A DNA stretch of 64,000 nucleotides, taken from positions 56,540,350 to 56,604,349 of the forward strand of contig OY365806.1 of the NCBI GenBank assembly GCA_959347315.1, read 5' to 3'. This document shows positions 24,421-34,550 of this stretch, in pieces. A program made the translations under genes and the position numbers. Numbering within the stretch: the stretch's first letter is position 1; each line of letters starts with the position of its first letter. The notes beneath the pieces were generated by a model. It saw nothing but the letters and a program-made list of their open reading frames with translations, ran no database searches and was not told the origin of the DNA. The stretch comes from Bimastos eiseni (Eukaryota; Annelida; Clitellata; Crassiclitellata; Lumbricidae).

Positions 24421-25200
24421 TTAACCCATTAGTTCCCCCAGTGTCCGTTGTAATGGATGTTTAGAAAACATGTTGCCAAAATATCATGCAACTGTTCACA
24501 ATTTTTTCCAATATTGGGCCAATTACTGTGTTTGCTGGAGCATGTCTGCTTGAAATATATGTCATTTTGGTTTTGAGTCTACTATAAAATGTTGAAAAAC
24601 CCCCTTACAGCTATTAAGTATATTCTTATTTGGTACTAAACTATAAACAATTTGAAGAAAGTGTAAACTGCTCCTAATAGTAGCCATATGGATCCAAATG
24701 TTGACAGAATACTAAGGCAATCATAGCTTGTTTTACCAAAGAAATTTCCAAAGCAATATTGGCATCCGTTTTCATGGATATTTTCCCACACAAAGTCGCC
24801 AAGCCTACTTGTCTTATTAATTACACATGTCATTGTCTAACTTGCAGTATGAAGTGGCCATTAGCTTGAAATCCATTGAGACTATTGAGATTAGCGACTA
24901 ATTATTTTGTAGTCTACTAGGCTAGGAGCTCCATAGGCAACCTAACCCTAGAAAGCCCATGGAAAGCACACAATACGTCCCATTTACTACCACTAATAAA
25001 CTGTCATGTTCAATGTTACTTCTGCCAAACCTTAGCACAGCCAGAAGAAAAAACTAGTATCATTATAGCACCAACAAAAGCTATGGCTGCTCCTCGTAAC
25101 TACCAGACTATGAAACTGCCCAAACTGATTACGAGATTTATGATTCGGATGACGAGCATAAGTTCAATGTTAAACAAACAGAATGGGACAATTTACCCTG
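24421..25200 (+). mobile_element. Possible piggyBac-type remnant
   Basis: TTAACCCATTAG at 24421, followed by the palindromic GTCCGTTGTAATGGA, resembles piggyBac termini (a TTAA target, a CCC start and a subterminal palindrome). About 680 bp on, at 25,102-25,200, a short open frame is acidic (DYEIYDSDDEHKF), as piggyBac transposase N-termini often are. No right terminus or catalytic core was found, so this is tentative. Confidence 0.3.
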
Positions 25201-26830
25201 AAATAGAAGCCATAAAAAACAACTAAGAGGATGATATGAGTGACTCATGTTCCTATGACTGACGAGATGGCAGGAAAACAGCGTTCATTCCATTGCATGA
25301 AATATTAGGACAGAAGATGATGGTCACAGAGTCAGAAGAAAGTCATGCATAGTTTAAAACCTACTAAGTTTCACATATACAAACATGGTATGGGTGGCGT
25401 TGACAAAAAAGATTAGGAGGTTGTGATCAGACAATGTAAATAGTGATAAGAGTTTTGTCTCCCTGTTTGGTGTAACAATAGTCAATGCACATCATCTCGC
25501 TGAGGTTTGTTGGACTTAAGAGTTGAAAGCAGGCTATAGTCTACTCAGGTGACGTGGAATGCCATCCCTCCGGGTCTATCTGCTTCTGTAGGATGGTACA
25601 ATATACTGTATGATGGCAAAAAATGACTTGATTCTATGAGACGACACACAGTCTGTCATTTCAATGCTTGATAAATGTGTCACAGGTCTTTATCCACATG
25701 ACAAACTGTATAAAACACATGAATAAGCAGGTGCTCTGCTCTCAGTTTTAGAAATTGGAGGTTTATGATTACAATAAACCTCATAATAATAGTCGATAAA
25801 TGTGACAAATTCTCAAATAACATTCAGAAAACATTGTGTGGCAGACATGATTCTGTGACACTAATTTAAGTTATGGTTATCGCTGGGCTAATGCCTGACA
25901 GCTGTTATAACAGACAGTATAGGAATGCATTAATTAATTATGTAAAGTAATCATGTTCTAATAGGTACCAAGTTACCAATATATAGATTGCCAGAAATGT
26001 TATTGCAGTTGTTGAGATTACTGAAACTGTTACTCAATTTGTCCACCACTTTAACAACTTTGTACACAAATGGGTCAATAAATTGATCACAGAATATGTC
26101 AAAGATGCCAATAAAACCTCTTCTTACATCAGTTTTTGCAGAAAGGCTCTCTGTAACATATTTTCAAAAAATTTGCATGTGATGCATATAGAGCCAATGA
26201 GCATAGATTTGAGGAACATCACAAGTGAGAGGTCATAATTGGGATAAAGTCTTTGATGCAGTAATGGAAAAACTTTTGGAATAGTGATTAACTGAATCCA
26301 GAAGAGAGCAGCATTAGCAAATACGAATGAGATTTGAAGTCTTCGGAGCAAAATGTTGTGATGATGGTATTGAAAGCTGCTGAAATATAAAGGAAGCAGA
26401 GACAAGAGACCTGTTCATGAGAGATGGCAAGCAAGTTAACACACACTGTACTCCAGGGTTTAGTATAAAGGTATACTGCTCAAACTGGGCATATATTAGA
26501 AATGGAAGATAATATGACCAGGTGCCATGAATGACCAAAATAACATCAGCACTATATTTATAATTTATTAAATTAACAGGTATTCTTATAAACTTTTAGT
26601 ACCATGGGCTGTATATGATATGATGCTTTATATTCAAAGCATACATACATACTTAGTACTTGAACTCAAGTACAGATCAAGTACAGTTTTAAGTACTTTT
26701 AATCACACGATAATGAAATGACACAAGAAACTGAGTACTTGAAACATGTCAAAACTACATACTAACAACATTCATGCATAGGTAAAAATATAACATTGTA
26801 TTACCAACCTATGACATACTACAATCCTAC
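25200..26830. other. Intergenic, nothing recognised
   Basis: AT-rich sequence with two short overlapping minus-strand open frames (26,124-26,538) that resemble no family I know and lack splice-consistent partners. Confidence 0.5.
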
Positions 26831-27160
26831 CAAGCCTTCTACCTCCAGTCATTAACGGTCCAATCTCTTCTGCCCTGACACTGCTCTACCATTCAATCAT
26901 CTCATCTCAAAAATTGCAAGTTGCTCCAAAGCCAAAGCAGTATCGCCTCTTTGCAACAAACTCCCGGCAGTATTACTACCTATCCTAAGAACTAACCAAA
27001 ACCTCACCTCATTTTATTTCCCCAAAGGTCTTCACTCGAAACGGAAAAATACCATACAAAACCTATTCTGAGTCCTCCTCTTCCCGCTACCTCCCTCGCC
27101 GTTTCAACTTTACATACGGTCCTTATTAGCCTGACTCTCTGTCGATCTTGTACCCTTGCC
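26830..27160 (+). mobile_element. LINE (L2-like) 3'-end fragment
   Basis: Plus-strand translation around 26,920-27,070 gives CNKLPAVLLPILRTNQNLTS followed by a short basic tail, the WNxLP...LRxxxxLTxFK end of L2-like RT proteins. The nucleotide string CAAAACCTCACCTC is echoed near 28,280, hinting at a second scrap there. Confidence 0.5.
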
Positions 27161-28640
27161 TATTGTTGGGGTTTGGAACAAGCAACTGTGAATAAATTGG
27201 TACCATCGACCTCGCCCTTGCCGGCGATGTAGAAACTTCGAGTTTGCGATTACGATACTGCTGGCAGATAAAGGAAGAGGGCGACGCTAATGATCCTTGT
27301 TATCACAGTGTTGTTAAACTGAAACTACTTACCACTGCCAATTCAATGCTTCTGCGTAGCTCCGCCGCTCGCAGTTACAAGAGGCCAGACAGTACACTAA
27401 AATGTGCAGCTGCCCAATATGTTCCTGTGTGGCTTGCCATAGAAAATGTTGGCATAAACTGTCTTATGGTTGGTTCCTGGTCTTCGCATGTTTCGCTAAA
27501 CGTGCTGTCATCTGTGTTTACATCAGTTGGAAGGATTACAACAAACGATGTTTTTTGTGCTACCAGATAATCTTTTACACCTTAATGACTACACAACAAC
27601 ACTTAAAGAAGGCATTATATTCGTTTGTTGAATTCCATTACTTACCTATGACTAAAGAAAACAGACGAGAATAATAGTGCTACCACCCGTCGATCTTCAG
27701 TTGTTGAGTAAAGCTTCGTTCTCTCTTCCGCATGCTCCACAACTGATTGAATCGCGGTTGCTCGTCTTCTTCCTCATGGATAAAAGCGCACAACCTAGTA
27801 ACTTCTGTAGCATTTAAATAGCCCAACACGTAAGCACGCGAATTGGCATCCTTGTGTCATTTTGTAATCACTATCTCCAAACTTCTAAAGTATCACTCTG
27901 AAGCCAATCGCAGGTCACCAGCTTATTCATGAGCGTTGCGTCAAGTCACACGAATCGTCCGAATGGTAGTTCAAACGAGTTTCGAGTCCAGTCTCCAGAG
28001 GATCAGAGGAGGAAAAGTAAGCTAGCCTGTAAACCTATGATTATCGAGCCATATCTATTACTGTTAAACCTAAGGCTGGTGTAGTTTAAGTTGTAATATC
28101 GTATTCGTCGACTACTCGATCGTAATAATAGTCTCAAAATTTAGTAAACGCCACTCGAACTCCAAGCTAAGGGCACCAACGTATCCAAGAGCGGTTTCCA
28201 TGGTCACTGCTGATAATTTAAACTTAAAAATAATTCCTTCAAATATTAATTCAAATACTCGATCCATCCTACGAACTTACCAGAACCTCACCTCTTAATA
28301 TAGGTCGAACTCCCCATGCACAGGTTTGGATCTCATCATCCTGTTCAATTGAAATTCCATTCATGCAGATCCGGCTAATCTTCTTCCTCTATCCAATCTT
28401 CACTCTCCCCATTTACTTCGTTCGCGATTACTGCAGCGACTCTTTGCGACCTGGTAAGTTTGTACTTGTGTGTTACACAACGTCTGCCTCACTTCCCAAG
28501 CCCCAAAATTGACTCCGAGCATAACAGTTAACAATCCAAAAATTGATAAATTAGTGTTGCTAAAGTGTGCTAACGATTACTTTTTATTAAGTGGAACTTA
28601 TTCGATCGAGTGAAAGTTTTTAATAAAATAGCGCATTTTT
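27160..28640. other. Intergenic, possible promoter region
   Basis: Somewhat richer in GC than its surroundings, with a CCAAT-type motif at 27,903 and a possible donor GGAAAAGTAAGCT near 28,013. It could hold an untranslated first exon of either divergent gene, but nothing confirms this. A short candidate exon at 28,363 is listed separately. Confidence 0.3.
28363..28453 (+). other. Candidate short coding exon (weak)
   Basis: An ATG opens 30 codons plus one base, rich in hydrophobic residues (FFLYPIFTLPIYFV), ending at a strong donor GTAAGT (28454-28459). It would suit a signal-peptide exon. Against it, the same frame is open well upstream of the ATG, the flank contains LINE-like sequence, and I found no partner exon. 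Confidence 0.2.
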
Positions 28641-28649
28641 TAGTAGGGC

Positions 28650-29103
28650 CTGAATGTGATGATGTGACGTCACGTTTCGTCGACTCCCTTCCTCGTCACA
28701 CATCGTCACAAATGTGTGACCATATCCTCTAAGTTCCCTTAGGCGCGTGACGTAATTTATGGACGTCACCTTAATAGCGTATCCGTGTGAGATGCATAAA
28801 GTTTGGATTGTTTCAAGCAAGTTATTGTTATAAAACATTTTTAAAATGTGAATAGGCTATGCTACTCGGGCCTTTCGTCTTTCTGCATTATTCGTCGTTC
28901 TATTATAATATAGTTTTAAATATTTTTATAGTTATAATTACATTTTTTATCACAAGAAAATTTGCATCTGACATTTTGGACAGTCTGTTTTATTTTGGGG
29001 AGATTTGTGACGGGGTCATGACTTTTGTGACAACGTGTGACAAGGGAGAGGGGCGTCAAAATTCATCAAAAAAATGCGCGACGTCATTTATGGACGGCCG
29101 CTA
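28650..29103. mobile_element. DNA-transposon remnant interrupted by the LTR element
   Basis: Two related segments face each other: minus-strand copy of about 28,665-28,730 (CGTCACACATCGTCACAAA) and about 28,990-29,060 (TTTGTGACAACGTGTGACAA on plus). The motif GCGTGACGTAATTTATGGAC at 28,744 recurs as GCGCGACGTCATTTATGGAC at 29,076. This looks like termini of a decayed DNA transposon. The gypsy element was inserted just past its right edge. Confidence 0.5.
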
Positions 29104-29107
29104 GCTA

Positions 29108-29823
29108 TGTTGAGAAATTGTCGCACTAGGGGACCCCCTCTCTTTCTAGTCGGTCTTGTTCCCACGGTCAGCGCTCCTCGGTTTCCCTGATCGTGCACCC
29201 TCCCACTCAAGCTTCGCTCCTTCCCCTCGCTTTTCTGTCGCCAGCTCTCTTCTCAACGCTCTCTCTTTCTCACGCTTTATCTGTTGGCACTGCTCTTGTT
29301 TGTTCTTTCCTCCCTCGCTTTCTGTCGTCAGCCTGCTCTTCGCCTGTCGGCGATTCCTTTGTGTGGCCGTTTTTGGTGGGAATTTGTTTCCTAAAATCTT
29401 CGCCAGGTGTTCTCTTTCCCACGGTCGAGGGCGGTTTCAGCGCTATAAAAGGGGGCCCGGTTTTAGTCGAAAAGAGAGTCCGAGGAAGACCGTCAGAAGG
29501 AGCAGTCGAAGCACGGCCTGATCGAACCGAAGAGAACAGTCTGATCTCCGCCAGCCGAGGGGAACAGTTCGAATAAGTCCGACATAGCGACACGGGGTCT
29601 GCCGGTCAACAGTAGGCTACCTGAAAAAGAGTACGGCAGTGAGATTGTGAGGAGGTGGCCACTCGTTCGTTGAGAGGACGACCGGCCAGGGCGAGATTTG
29701 GCGTCTGTCAAGAAATACAGAAATATTGCAGAATTGTCGTGGTTAAGTCCTCTGCCGGACCGGAGAGGCCGAAATTCGCGCGTGACATCCTTGTAGTAGA
29801 GACCCCCCTCAGATTTCGCCACA
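29108..29823 (+). repeat. 5' LTR
   Basis: 716 bp, starting TGTTGAGAAATTG and ending TTTCGCCACA. I compared it line by line with the 3' LTR (offset 7280 bp) and found no difference. A TATA box lies at 29444-29450. Open frames in three registers inside it are mirrored in the other LTR and are not considered genes. Confidence 0.97.
29444..29450 (+). promoter_or_regulatory. LTR TATA box
   Basis: TATAAAA followed by a GC-rich stretch (GGGGGCCCGG), in the middle of the 5' LTR. By usual spacing, transcription (start of R) would begin about 30 bp downstream, near 29,475. Confidence 0.75.
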
Positions 29824-29824
29824 T

Positions 29825-29841
29825 TGGTACCAGAAGTGGGG
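29825..29841 (+). promoter_or_regulatory. Primer-binding site, probably tRNA-Leu
   Basis: TGGTACCAGAAGTGGGG begins one base after the 5' LTR. It is the reverse complement of a tRNA 3' end (...CCCCACTTCTGGTACCA), including the CCA. The acceptor sequence suggests a leucine tRNA, but the identity is inferred from general tRNA patterns only. Confidence 0.8.
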
Positions 29842-29881
29842 TGCGCGTTGGGTCTATATTCATTCGCGACGACTAGCTCTG

Positions 29882-31228
29882 ATGGAGGCCGAACAGAGCA
29901 CCATAATCTACACCCTGCTGGACCTCGCCGATCCACCGACGAGTAGCTCTACGCCTGCTGTTCGGAAACCGACTGCCGAGACGCCCAGAAGCAGAAATTG
30001 TCTGCTTGAGAGTATTGACTTTGACGGACCGAGGTCGATATTGTTGGACGACCATGAGAAAAAGAAAGAGGCGACAACGATGTCGAAACAACCGGAATGT
30101 GTCGGCGTCCACCTGGTTAACCGACCGACACCCATGAAACCCGGAAAGTTCGACGGGACGGGATCTCTGGAGTCGTTCCTCGCCCAGTTTGAAGTGTGTG
30201 CGAGACACAATCGTTGGACGGCTGTGGACAGCGTCGACATTTTGAGATGCGCGCTGGAAAAAGCCGCAACGCAGCTCCTATGGGACTTCGGAGCTCGTCA
30301 AGATGTTACGTATGAAGAGTTGGTTGAGCGGTTACGGCAAAGGTATGGTGCAGAGGGCCAAGCAGAGACGTTCAGAGCCCAATTCTACTATCGTCGTCAA
30401 CGCACCGAGGAGAATCTGAGCGATCTCTTGCACGAGATTCGCAGGCTTGTCGTTCTTGCTTATCCGGTTCCCTCAAATGAAACGACGCAGATAATTGCTC
30501 GAGACGGGTTCCTTGAGGCCATGCGGGATCGCGATCTGTCGCTTAAAGTTCGTGAAAGAGAACCGAAGACTCTCGATGAAGCCTACCGTATGGCACTGCG
30601 TCTAGAAGCGTACCAGCGCACAACGGACTCCGACGACCGACGACGTCCACCTAACCGAGTGAAGGCTACGCAAGAGGCAGACGTAAGCGCACAGATACAG
30701 TCGCAACTGGACCGATTCCTTGCGACGCAACGTCAGGAACAGGAGAAATGGCAGCGCTCAATGGAAAACCGCATCGATAGACACTTGCAGGATCTGCAGC
30801 GTGCTCACGCCTTACCGAACGACGGACCGGGTTCGAACGCCCATCCAGGAGGAAGTCACGAAGGGACCGCCAGACGAATGGTTACCTGCTACAACTGCGG
30901 CCGGGCCGGCCATATCGCCCGAAATTGTCGCCAGCCACGCCGCAGCAACGAGACAGCCGTCTCCGGGTCCGAAGAGCCAGAGCCTGTTGCAAGAAATCAC
31001 ACCACGAGGCCAGGGCAGCCGAATCGCGCAAGTAACAACGCAATTTACATTCGAGGCTCGATCAACGGCCAGCCGCAGACCTGTTTAATCGACACCGGGT
31101 CCGAGGTGAGTTTGGTACCTGCTCATATTGTCGTGGGGGGGGGTAGACTTACGCCCTTGTCACCGGGTGTTGATGGCTGCCAATGGGACCGAAATTCGTG
31201 TTTTAGGGGAAATTACTGTCCCGATTAA
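29882..31228 (+). CDS. gag: Gag with CCHC zinc knuckle, running into protease
   Basis: A 448-codon frame starting 58 bp after the 5' LTR. Residues about 75-250 resemble the retrotransposon Gag (capsid) domain: FDGTGSLESFLAQFE, LLWDFGA, and then EENLSDLLHEIRRL. A single zinc knuckle CYNCGRAGHIARNC is at residues 336-349. The frame then enters the aspartic protease with the catalytic CLIDTGSEVSLVP (Asp at residue 404). After a run of nine G (31135-31143) the frame loses protease similarity and stops at 31228. The remainder of the protease continues in the +1 frame. Confidence 0.93.
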   Translation: MEAEQSTIIYTLLDLADPPTSSSTPAVRKPTAETPRSRNCLLESIDFDGPRSILLDDHEKKKEATTMSKQPECVGVHLVNRPTPMKPGKFDGTGSLESFLAQFEVCARHNRWTAVDSVDILRCALEKAATQLLWDFGARQDVTYEELVERLRQRYGAEGQAETFRAQFYYRRQRTEENLSDLLHEIRRLVVLAYPVPSNETTQIIARDGFLEAMRDRDLSLKVREREPKTLDEAYRMALRLEAYQRTTDSDDRRRPPNRVKATQEADVSAQIQSQLDRFLATQRQEQEKWQRSMENRIDRHLQDLQRAHALPNDGPGSNAHPGGSHEGTARRMVTCYNCGRAGHIARNCRQPRRSNETAVSGSEEPEPVARNHTTRPGQPNRASNNAIYIRGSINGQPQTCLIDTGSEVSLVPAHIVVGGGRLTPLSPGVDGCQWDRNSCFRGNYCPD

Positions 31229-31760
31229 GGTCCGCAATGGGTTTGTGCTACCTACCGACTTTTTTGTCTCCGACCAGGTCACAGAACCCATGTTAGGTAT
31301 GGATTGGTTGAGAGGGCATCGAGTCAGATTGAGTTTTGGGACTGGATTTTTGTACGTAGGTCGTAGACGTATCTCCTTGGTGCGGGGAAATGGTTCCGCG
31401 TGGTGTCGGCGCGTGATCGTCGCCGAACAGGTCATAGTGTCGCCCAAAAGCCAGCAGGACGTCTCCGTTAGAACTCTTTATGGGAGTTTATCTGCCGTTT
31501 CATCGGCCTGGATGACAGAAGCTTGTGAGGTCCGACCAGGAGTTCATGTTGCGCGGGTAGTGTTAGGGGATAAGCAGAACGACGCCCAGATTCGAGTGAT
31601 GAATCTGACGGAGGAAGCAGTAACGTTGGATAAGGATCAGCTGCTAGGAGGTTTACACCCAGTTGAAGTCGACAGGTGTGTTGAACAGGACAACAGGAAA
31701 GTTGGGACGGTGTTGCCATGTGAGACGTTGCTGGCCGACTTACCTGAAGAGGTACCTTAA
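31128..31760 (+). CDS. pol: Protease C-terminal part and linker to RT
   Basis: This frame (+1 to gag) carries the rest of the retropepsin fold, including GNEITV-like strands, the FVSDQ strand and ILGMDWL-type motif (here MLGMDWLRGH), then a linker of about 130 residues as in gypsy polyproteins. It ends at an in-frame TAA (31758-31760), after which the same frame continues into RT. The first ATG used by the frame lies in the overlap, so real translation would come from gag by frameshift, or the shift is a mutation or assembly error. Confidence 0.85.
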   Translation: MSWGGVDLRPCHRVLMAANGTEIRVLGEITVPIKVRNGFVLPTDFFVSDQVTEPMLGMDWLRGHRVRLSFGTGFLYVGRRRISLVRGNGSAWCRRVIVAEQVIVSPKSQQDVSVRTLYGSLSAVSSAWMTEACEVRPGVHVARVVLGDKQNDAQIRVMNLTEEAVTLDKDQLLGGLHPVEVDRCVEQDNRKVGTVLPCETLLADLPEEVP

Positions 31761-31784
31761 GAAATCAGAGTACGACTGGAGCGA

Positions 31785-32858
31785 TTGTTGAAAGATTATC
31801 AAGACGTCTTTTCGGTGACAGAGGAAGATTTGGGACGTACCTCAATTAGTATGCATAAAATTGAAACAGGAGATGAACGGCCAATACGACAGCCATTGAG
31901 ACGGCAACCTCTTCCTCACCGAACTGCCATTGACGAACATCTGAATAGGATGTTGGCAGAAGGAATTGTAGAACCAGCGGTGAGCGAATGGGCCGCGAAT
32001 GTGGTTCTAGCACGAAAAAAGGATGGCACGTTGAGATTTTGTATCGATTATCGGCAACTCAACGATAAGACGAAGAAGGATTCTTACCCACTCTCAAGAA
32101 TCGACGAATGTCTAGACGCTCTCGCAGGCGGAGGCTGGTTTAGTACTTTAGATTTGAGAAGCGGTTTCCATCAGGTGGCTATGGATCCACGGGACGCTGA
32201 CAAGACTGCTTTTGTCACGAGGAAAGGCATTTTTCGTTGGAAAGCAATGCCCTTTGGGCTCTGTAACGCCCCGGCCACTTTTCAGAGACTGATGGATATC
32301 GTTTTGTCGGGTCTGAATTTCGAAGTCTGCTTGGTCTACCTCGACGACGTTATCATCTTCGGAAGCACACCGGAAGAACATCTAGACAGACTGGAGCAAG
32401 TGTTCCAGCGATTACGAGAGGCCAACCTTAAGTTGAAGCCAAGCAAGTGCAAGTTGCTTCGTCGGACCGTAACGTTCTTGGGCCATATTGTTACCCCGGA
32501 TGGAGTTGCGGTTGATCCTTTCAAGATAAGAGACGTGGTCGAATGGCCTATTCCGGAAAGGCTAAGGGACGTGCGTGCTTTTCTGGGTTTGTGTTCGTAC
32601 TACCGGAAGTTCATACGTAATTTTTCGGTTTTAGCGGCACCGCTATTCGCACTTACTAAGAAGGGACGTGCTTTCACCTGGGACGACACTTGCCAGGATG
32701 CATTTGCTCGCCTGAAGGTTTTGTTGACGACAGTTCCGATTCTTGCGTTACCGACTGTTGAAGGTGTCTACATGTTAGATTGCGACGCCTGCGATGTGGG
32801 ACTCGGTGCTGTTTTGTCGCAACGAATAGACGGAGAAGAGAGTGATTGCCTACGGTAG
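31785..32858 (+). CDS. pol: Reverse transcriptase and start of RNase H
   Basis: Typical Ty3/gypsy RT, with IRQPLRRQPLPHR, the VVLARKKDGTLRFCIDYRQLN block, FSTLDLRSGFHQ, MPFGLCNAPATFQRLM and the catalytic VYLDDVIIF (YLDD at 32337-32348). It continues into the connection (GLCSYYRKFI, FTWDDTCQDAF) and the first RNase H strand with the catalytic Asp in MLDCDACDVGLGAVLS. It is in the same frame as the upstream protease part, separated only by the TAA. A +1 change near 32,830-32,845 ends the frame. Confidence 0.96.
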   Translation: MLKDYQDVFSVTEEDLGRTSISMHKIETGDERPIRQPLRRQPLPHRTAIDEHLNRMLAEGIVEPAVSEWAANVVLARKKDGTLRFCIDYRQLNDKTKKDSYPLSRIDECLDALAGGGWFSTLDLRSGFHQVAMDPRDADKTAFVTRKGIFRWKAMPFGLCNAPATFQRLMDIVLSGLNFEVCLVYLDDVIIFGSTPEEHLDRLEQVFQRLREANLKLKPSKCKLLRRTVTFLGHIVTPDGVAVDPFKIRDVVEWPIPERLRDVRAFLGLCSYYRKFIRNFSVLAAPLFALTKKGRAFTWDDTCQDAFARLKVLLTTVPILALPTVEGVYMLDCDACDVGLGAVLSQRIDGEESDCLR

Positions 32859-33201
32859 CCGTCTGTTATCCAACGCCGAACGCAATTACTGCGTCACCCG
32901 GAAGGAACTGTTATCGGTCGTCTACTTTACGAAGTTATATCGGCAGTATTTGTTGGGGAAGCAGTTTGTCTTGAGAACCGACCATGCTGCTTTGCAGTGG
33001 TTGCAGCGCACTCCAGAACCTATTGGACAGCAGTCACGATGGCTGGAACGTCTTGCGGAATTTGACTTCCAGATAGTCCATCGGCCGGGTCAGAGGCATG
33101 GGAACGCGGATGCTCTTTCTCGTAGGCCATGTCCTCAGTGTGGCCAGGAGGAGCGGAGTTTAGTAGCAGCTGTAACTACGATTGCTCAGGTTTTTCGTTG
33201 A
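32842..33201 (+). CDS. pol: RNase H, main part
   Basis: It continues RNase H in a shifted frame: IAYGSRLLSNAERNYCVTRKELLSVV (catalytic Glu in the RKELL helix, quoted in part), then LRTDHAALQWL with the third catalytic Asp, WLERLAEFDFQIVHRPG, and NADALSRRP, the usual end of gypsy RNase H. It stops at 33199-33201, just before the integrase frame, near a T5 run (33191-33195). Confidence 0.94.
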   Translation: MIAYGSRLLSNAERNYCVTRKELLSVVYFTKLYRQYLLGKQFVLRTDHAALQWLQRTPEPIGQQSRWLERLAEFDFQIVHRPGQRHGNADALSRRPCPQCGQEERSLVAAVTTIAQVFR

Positions 33202-34304
33202 GCATGGAAGCTGAAACGCTGGAACGCTTGAAAATGGCTCAGGCCGAAGACCCTGATCTCTCAAAGGTGCGTCCCTGGTTAGAGGAAGGAGCGCTGGTTC
33301 CGGAGTTGGTGGACATTCTATTTGAGAGTGCGATTGTGAAGACCTACTGGCATCAGCGCGAGGGGTTGTACTTGCGCGACGGCGTGATGTATCGGAAGAA
33401 ACCGGACGGGTTAGAGCAACTACTACTGCCCAAGGCCCTTCGGGAGGAGTATTTGAGGCTTGCTCACACCGGAATAACTGGAGGTCATTTGGGCGTCCGA
33501 AGAACTAGATGGAAAGTTAGGCAACGAGCGTATTGGGTAGGATGGTCGGAGGAAGTGAAGAGATTTTGTCGGTGTTGCTCGCAATGCAACCAATATCATC
33601 GTGGTAAGCCTCCGCGTCAAGGACCGTTGCAACCATTGCCATGTGGAGAGCCATGGGAGCGACTTGGTGTGGATTTGACTGGGCCCCATCCCCGAAGTAG
33701 TCGCGGGCATGTCTACATATTAACCGTCATGGACTATTTTACGAAGTTCGTTGAGGCGATACCCATCGTGAACCAGGAAGCTTCGACCGTTGCTAAGGCC
33801 TTGGTGGAGAACGTCATTGTACGCTATGGAGCCCCATTGAAAATTTTAACAGACCAAGGAACCAATTTTGATGTAAACTTGTTCCGTGAACTCTGCAAGC
33901 TGTGCGGCACTGATAAGGTCAGAACTTCGAGTTACCATCCGAGCGGAAATGGGTTAATCGAACGATTTCACAGGACCCTTAATGCCATGTTGGGGAAAAC
34001 TATTTGCGACCATCAAAGGAACTGGGACGAGATGCTGCCTCTGACGCTCGCTGCCTATCGCTCCTCTGGATCTCGTCTATGGAAGGCCGCCAGACTCAGA
34101 CTCGGGCCCCGCTACGTACTCGAGTTACGTCGACGACCTAGCCGAAAGGATGGAGTCAGCATATCGTATTGTACGCGAACGACTACGGGTGGCAGCGGAG
34201 CGGAGGAAGCAAACCTACGATATGCGCGTCCGCCCGGTCCAATTTTCGATAGGGGATCGTGTTTGATACTACACTCCGAGGCGTTTCCGCGGAAGGAGTC
34301 ATAA
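33129..34304 (+). CDS. pol: Integrase (zinc-binding and catalytic core)
   Basis: The N-terminal HHCC zinc domain is visible (HTGITGGHLG then CRCCSQC), followed by the catalytic core with Asp in GVDLTGPH (33672), Asp in LTDQGTNF (33852) and Glu in GLIERFHRTLN (33960). That is D, 60 residues, D, then 35 intervening residues, E, the standard D,D-35-E. The reliable part spans about 33,205-34,070; the first about 25 codons and everything after LTLAAYRSS read as non-integrase sequence, because the true frame changes. Confidence 0.93.
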   Translation: MSSVWPGGAEFSSSCNYDCSGFSLSMEAETLERLKMAQAEDPDLSKVRPWLEEGALVPELVDILFESAIVKTYWHQREGLYLRDGVMYRKKPDGLEQLLLPKALREEYLRLAHTGITGGHLGVRRTRWKVRQRAYWVGWSEEVKRFCRCCSQCNQYHRGKPPRQGPLQPLPCGEPWERLGVDLTGPHPRSSRGHVYILTVMDYFTKFVEAIPIVNQEASTVAKALVENVIVRYGAPLKILTDQGTNFDVNLFRELCKLCGTDKVRTSSYHPSGNGLIERFHRTLNAMLGKTICDHQRNWDEMLPLTLAAYRSSGSRLWKAARLRLGPRYVLELRRRPSRKDGVSISYCTRTTTGGSGAEEANLRYARPPGPIFDRGSCLILHSEAFPRKES

Positions 34305-34550
34305 GTGGCAACGAATGTACACTGGACCCTACGTCGTCGCGGAGCAGTGCGGAACAGTGAACTTCCGCATTCGGAAAACCGGCCAACTCTCGACCTCTCG
34401 TAGTACACGTGGATAAGTTGCGTCCATGCTACGACGCGACGACTACTGAGTTGGACGAAGCCGCGATTGAACCGACGCCTGTAAACTGGACAGACAGCCG
34501 ACGACCGAGGCGTTCTATACGACGGCCGTTCCGGTTCCAGTAGGCTTCAG
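34071..34550 (+). pseudogene. pol: Integrase C-terminal region, broken
   Basis: After a frame change near 34,070 another frame carries YGRPPD, the helix ESAYRIVRERL and RKQTYDMRVRP, the usual region between core and C-terminal domain. An in-frame TGA lies at 34264-34266, where the family has Trp after GDRV. It is followed by a GPYVV motif of the GPY/F module, and another frame change near 34,395-34,405 precedes HVDKLRPCYD. The last frame ends with TAG near 34,543. No chromodomain is evident. Confidence 0.8.

Noticed and set aside
29156..29593. Overlapping long ORFs (107-127 codons) inside the LTR, on both strands
   Set aside because: They occur identically in both LTRs (again at 36,436-36,873), overlap each other in three frames and span the LTR promoter; no domain is recognisable. 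They follow from the high GC content.
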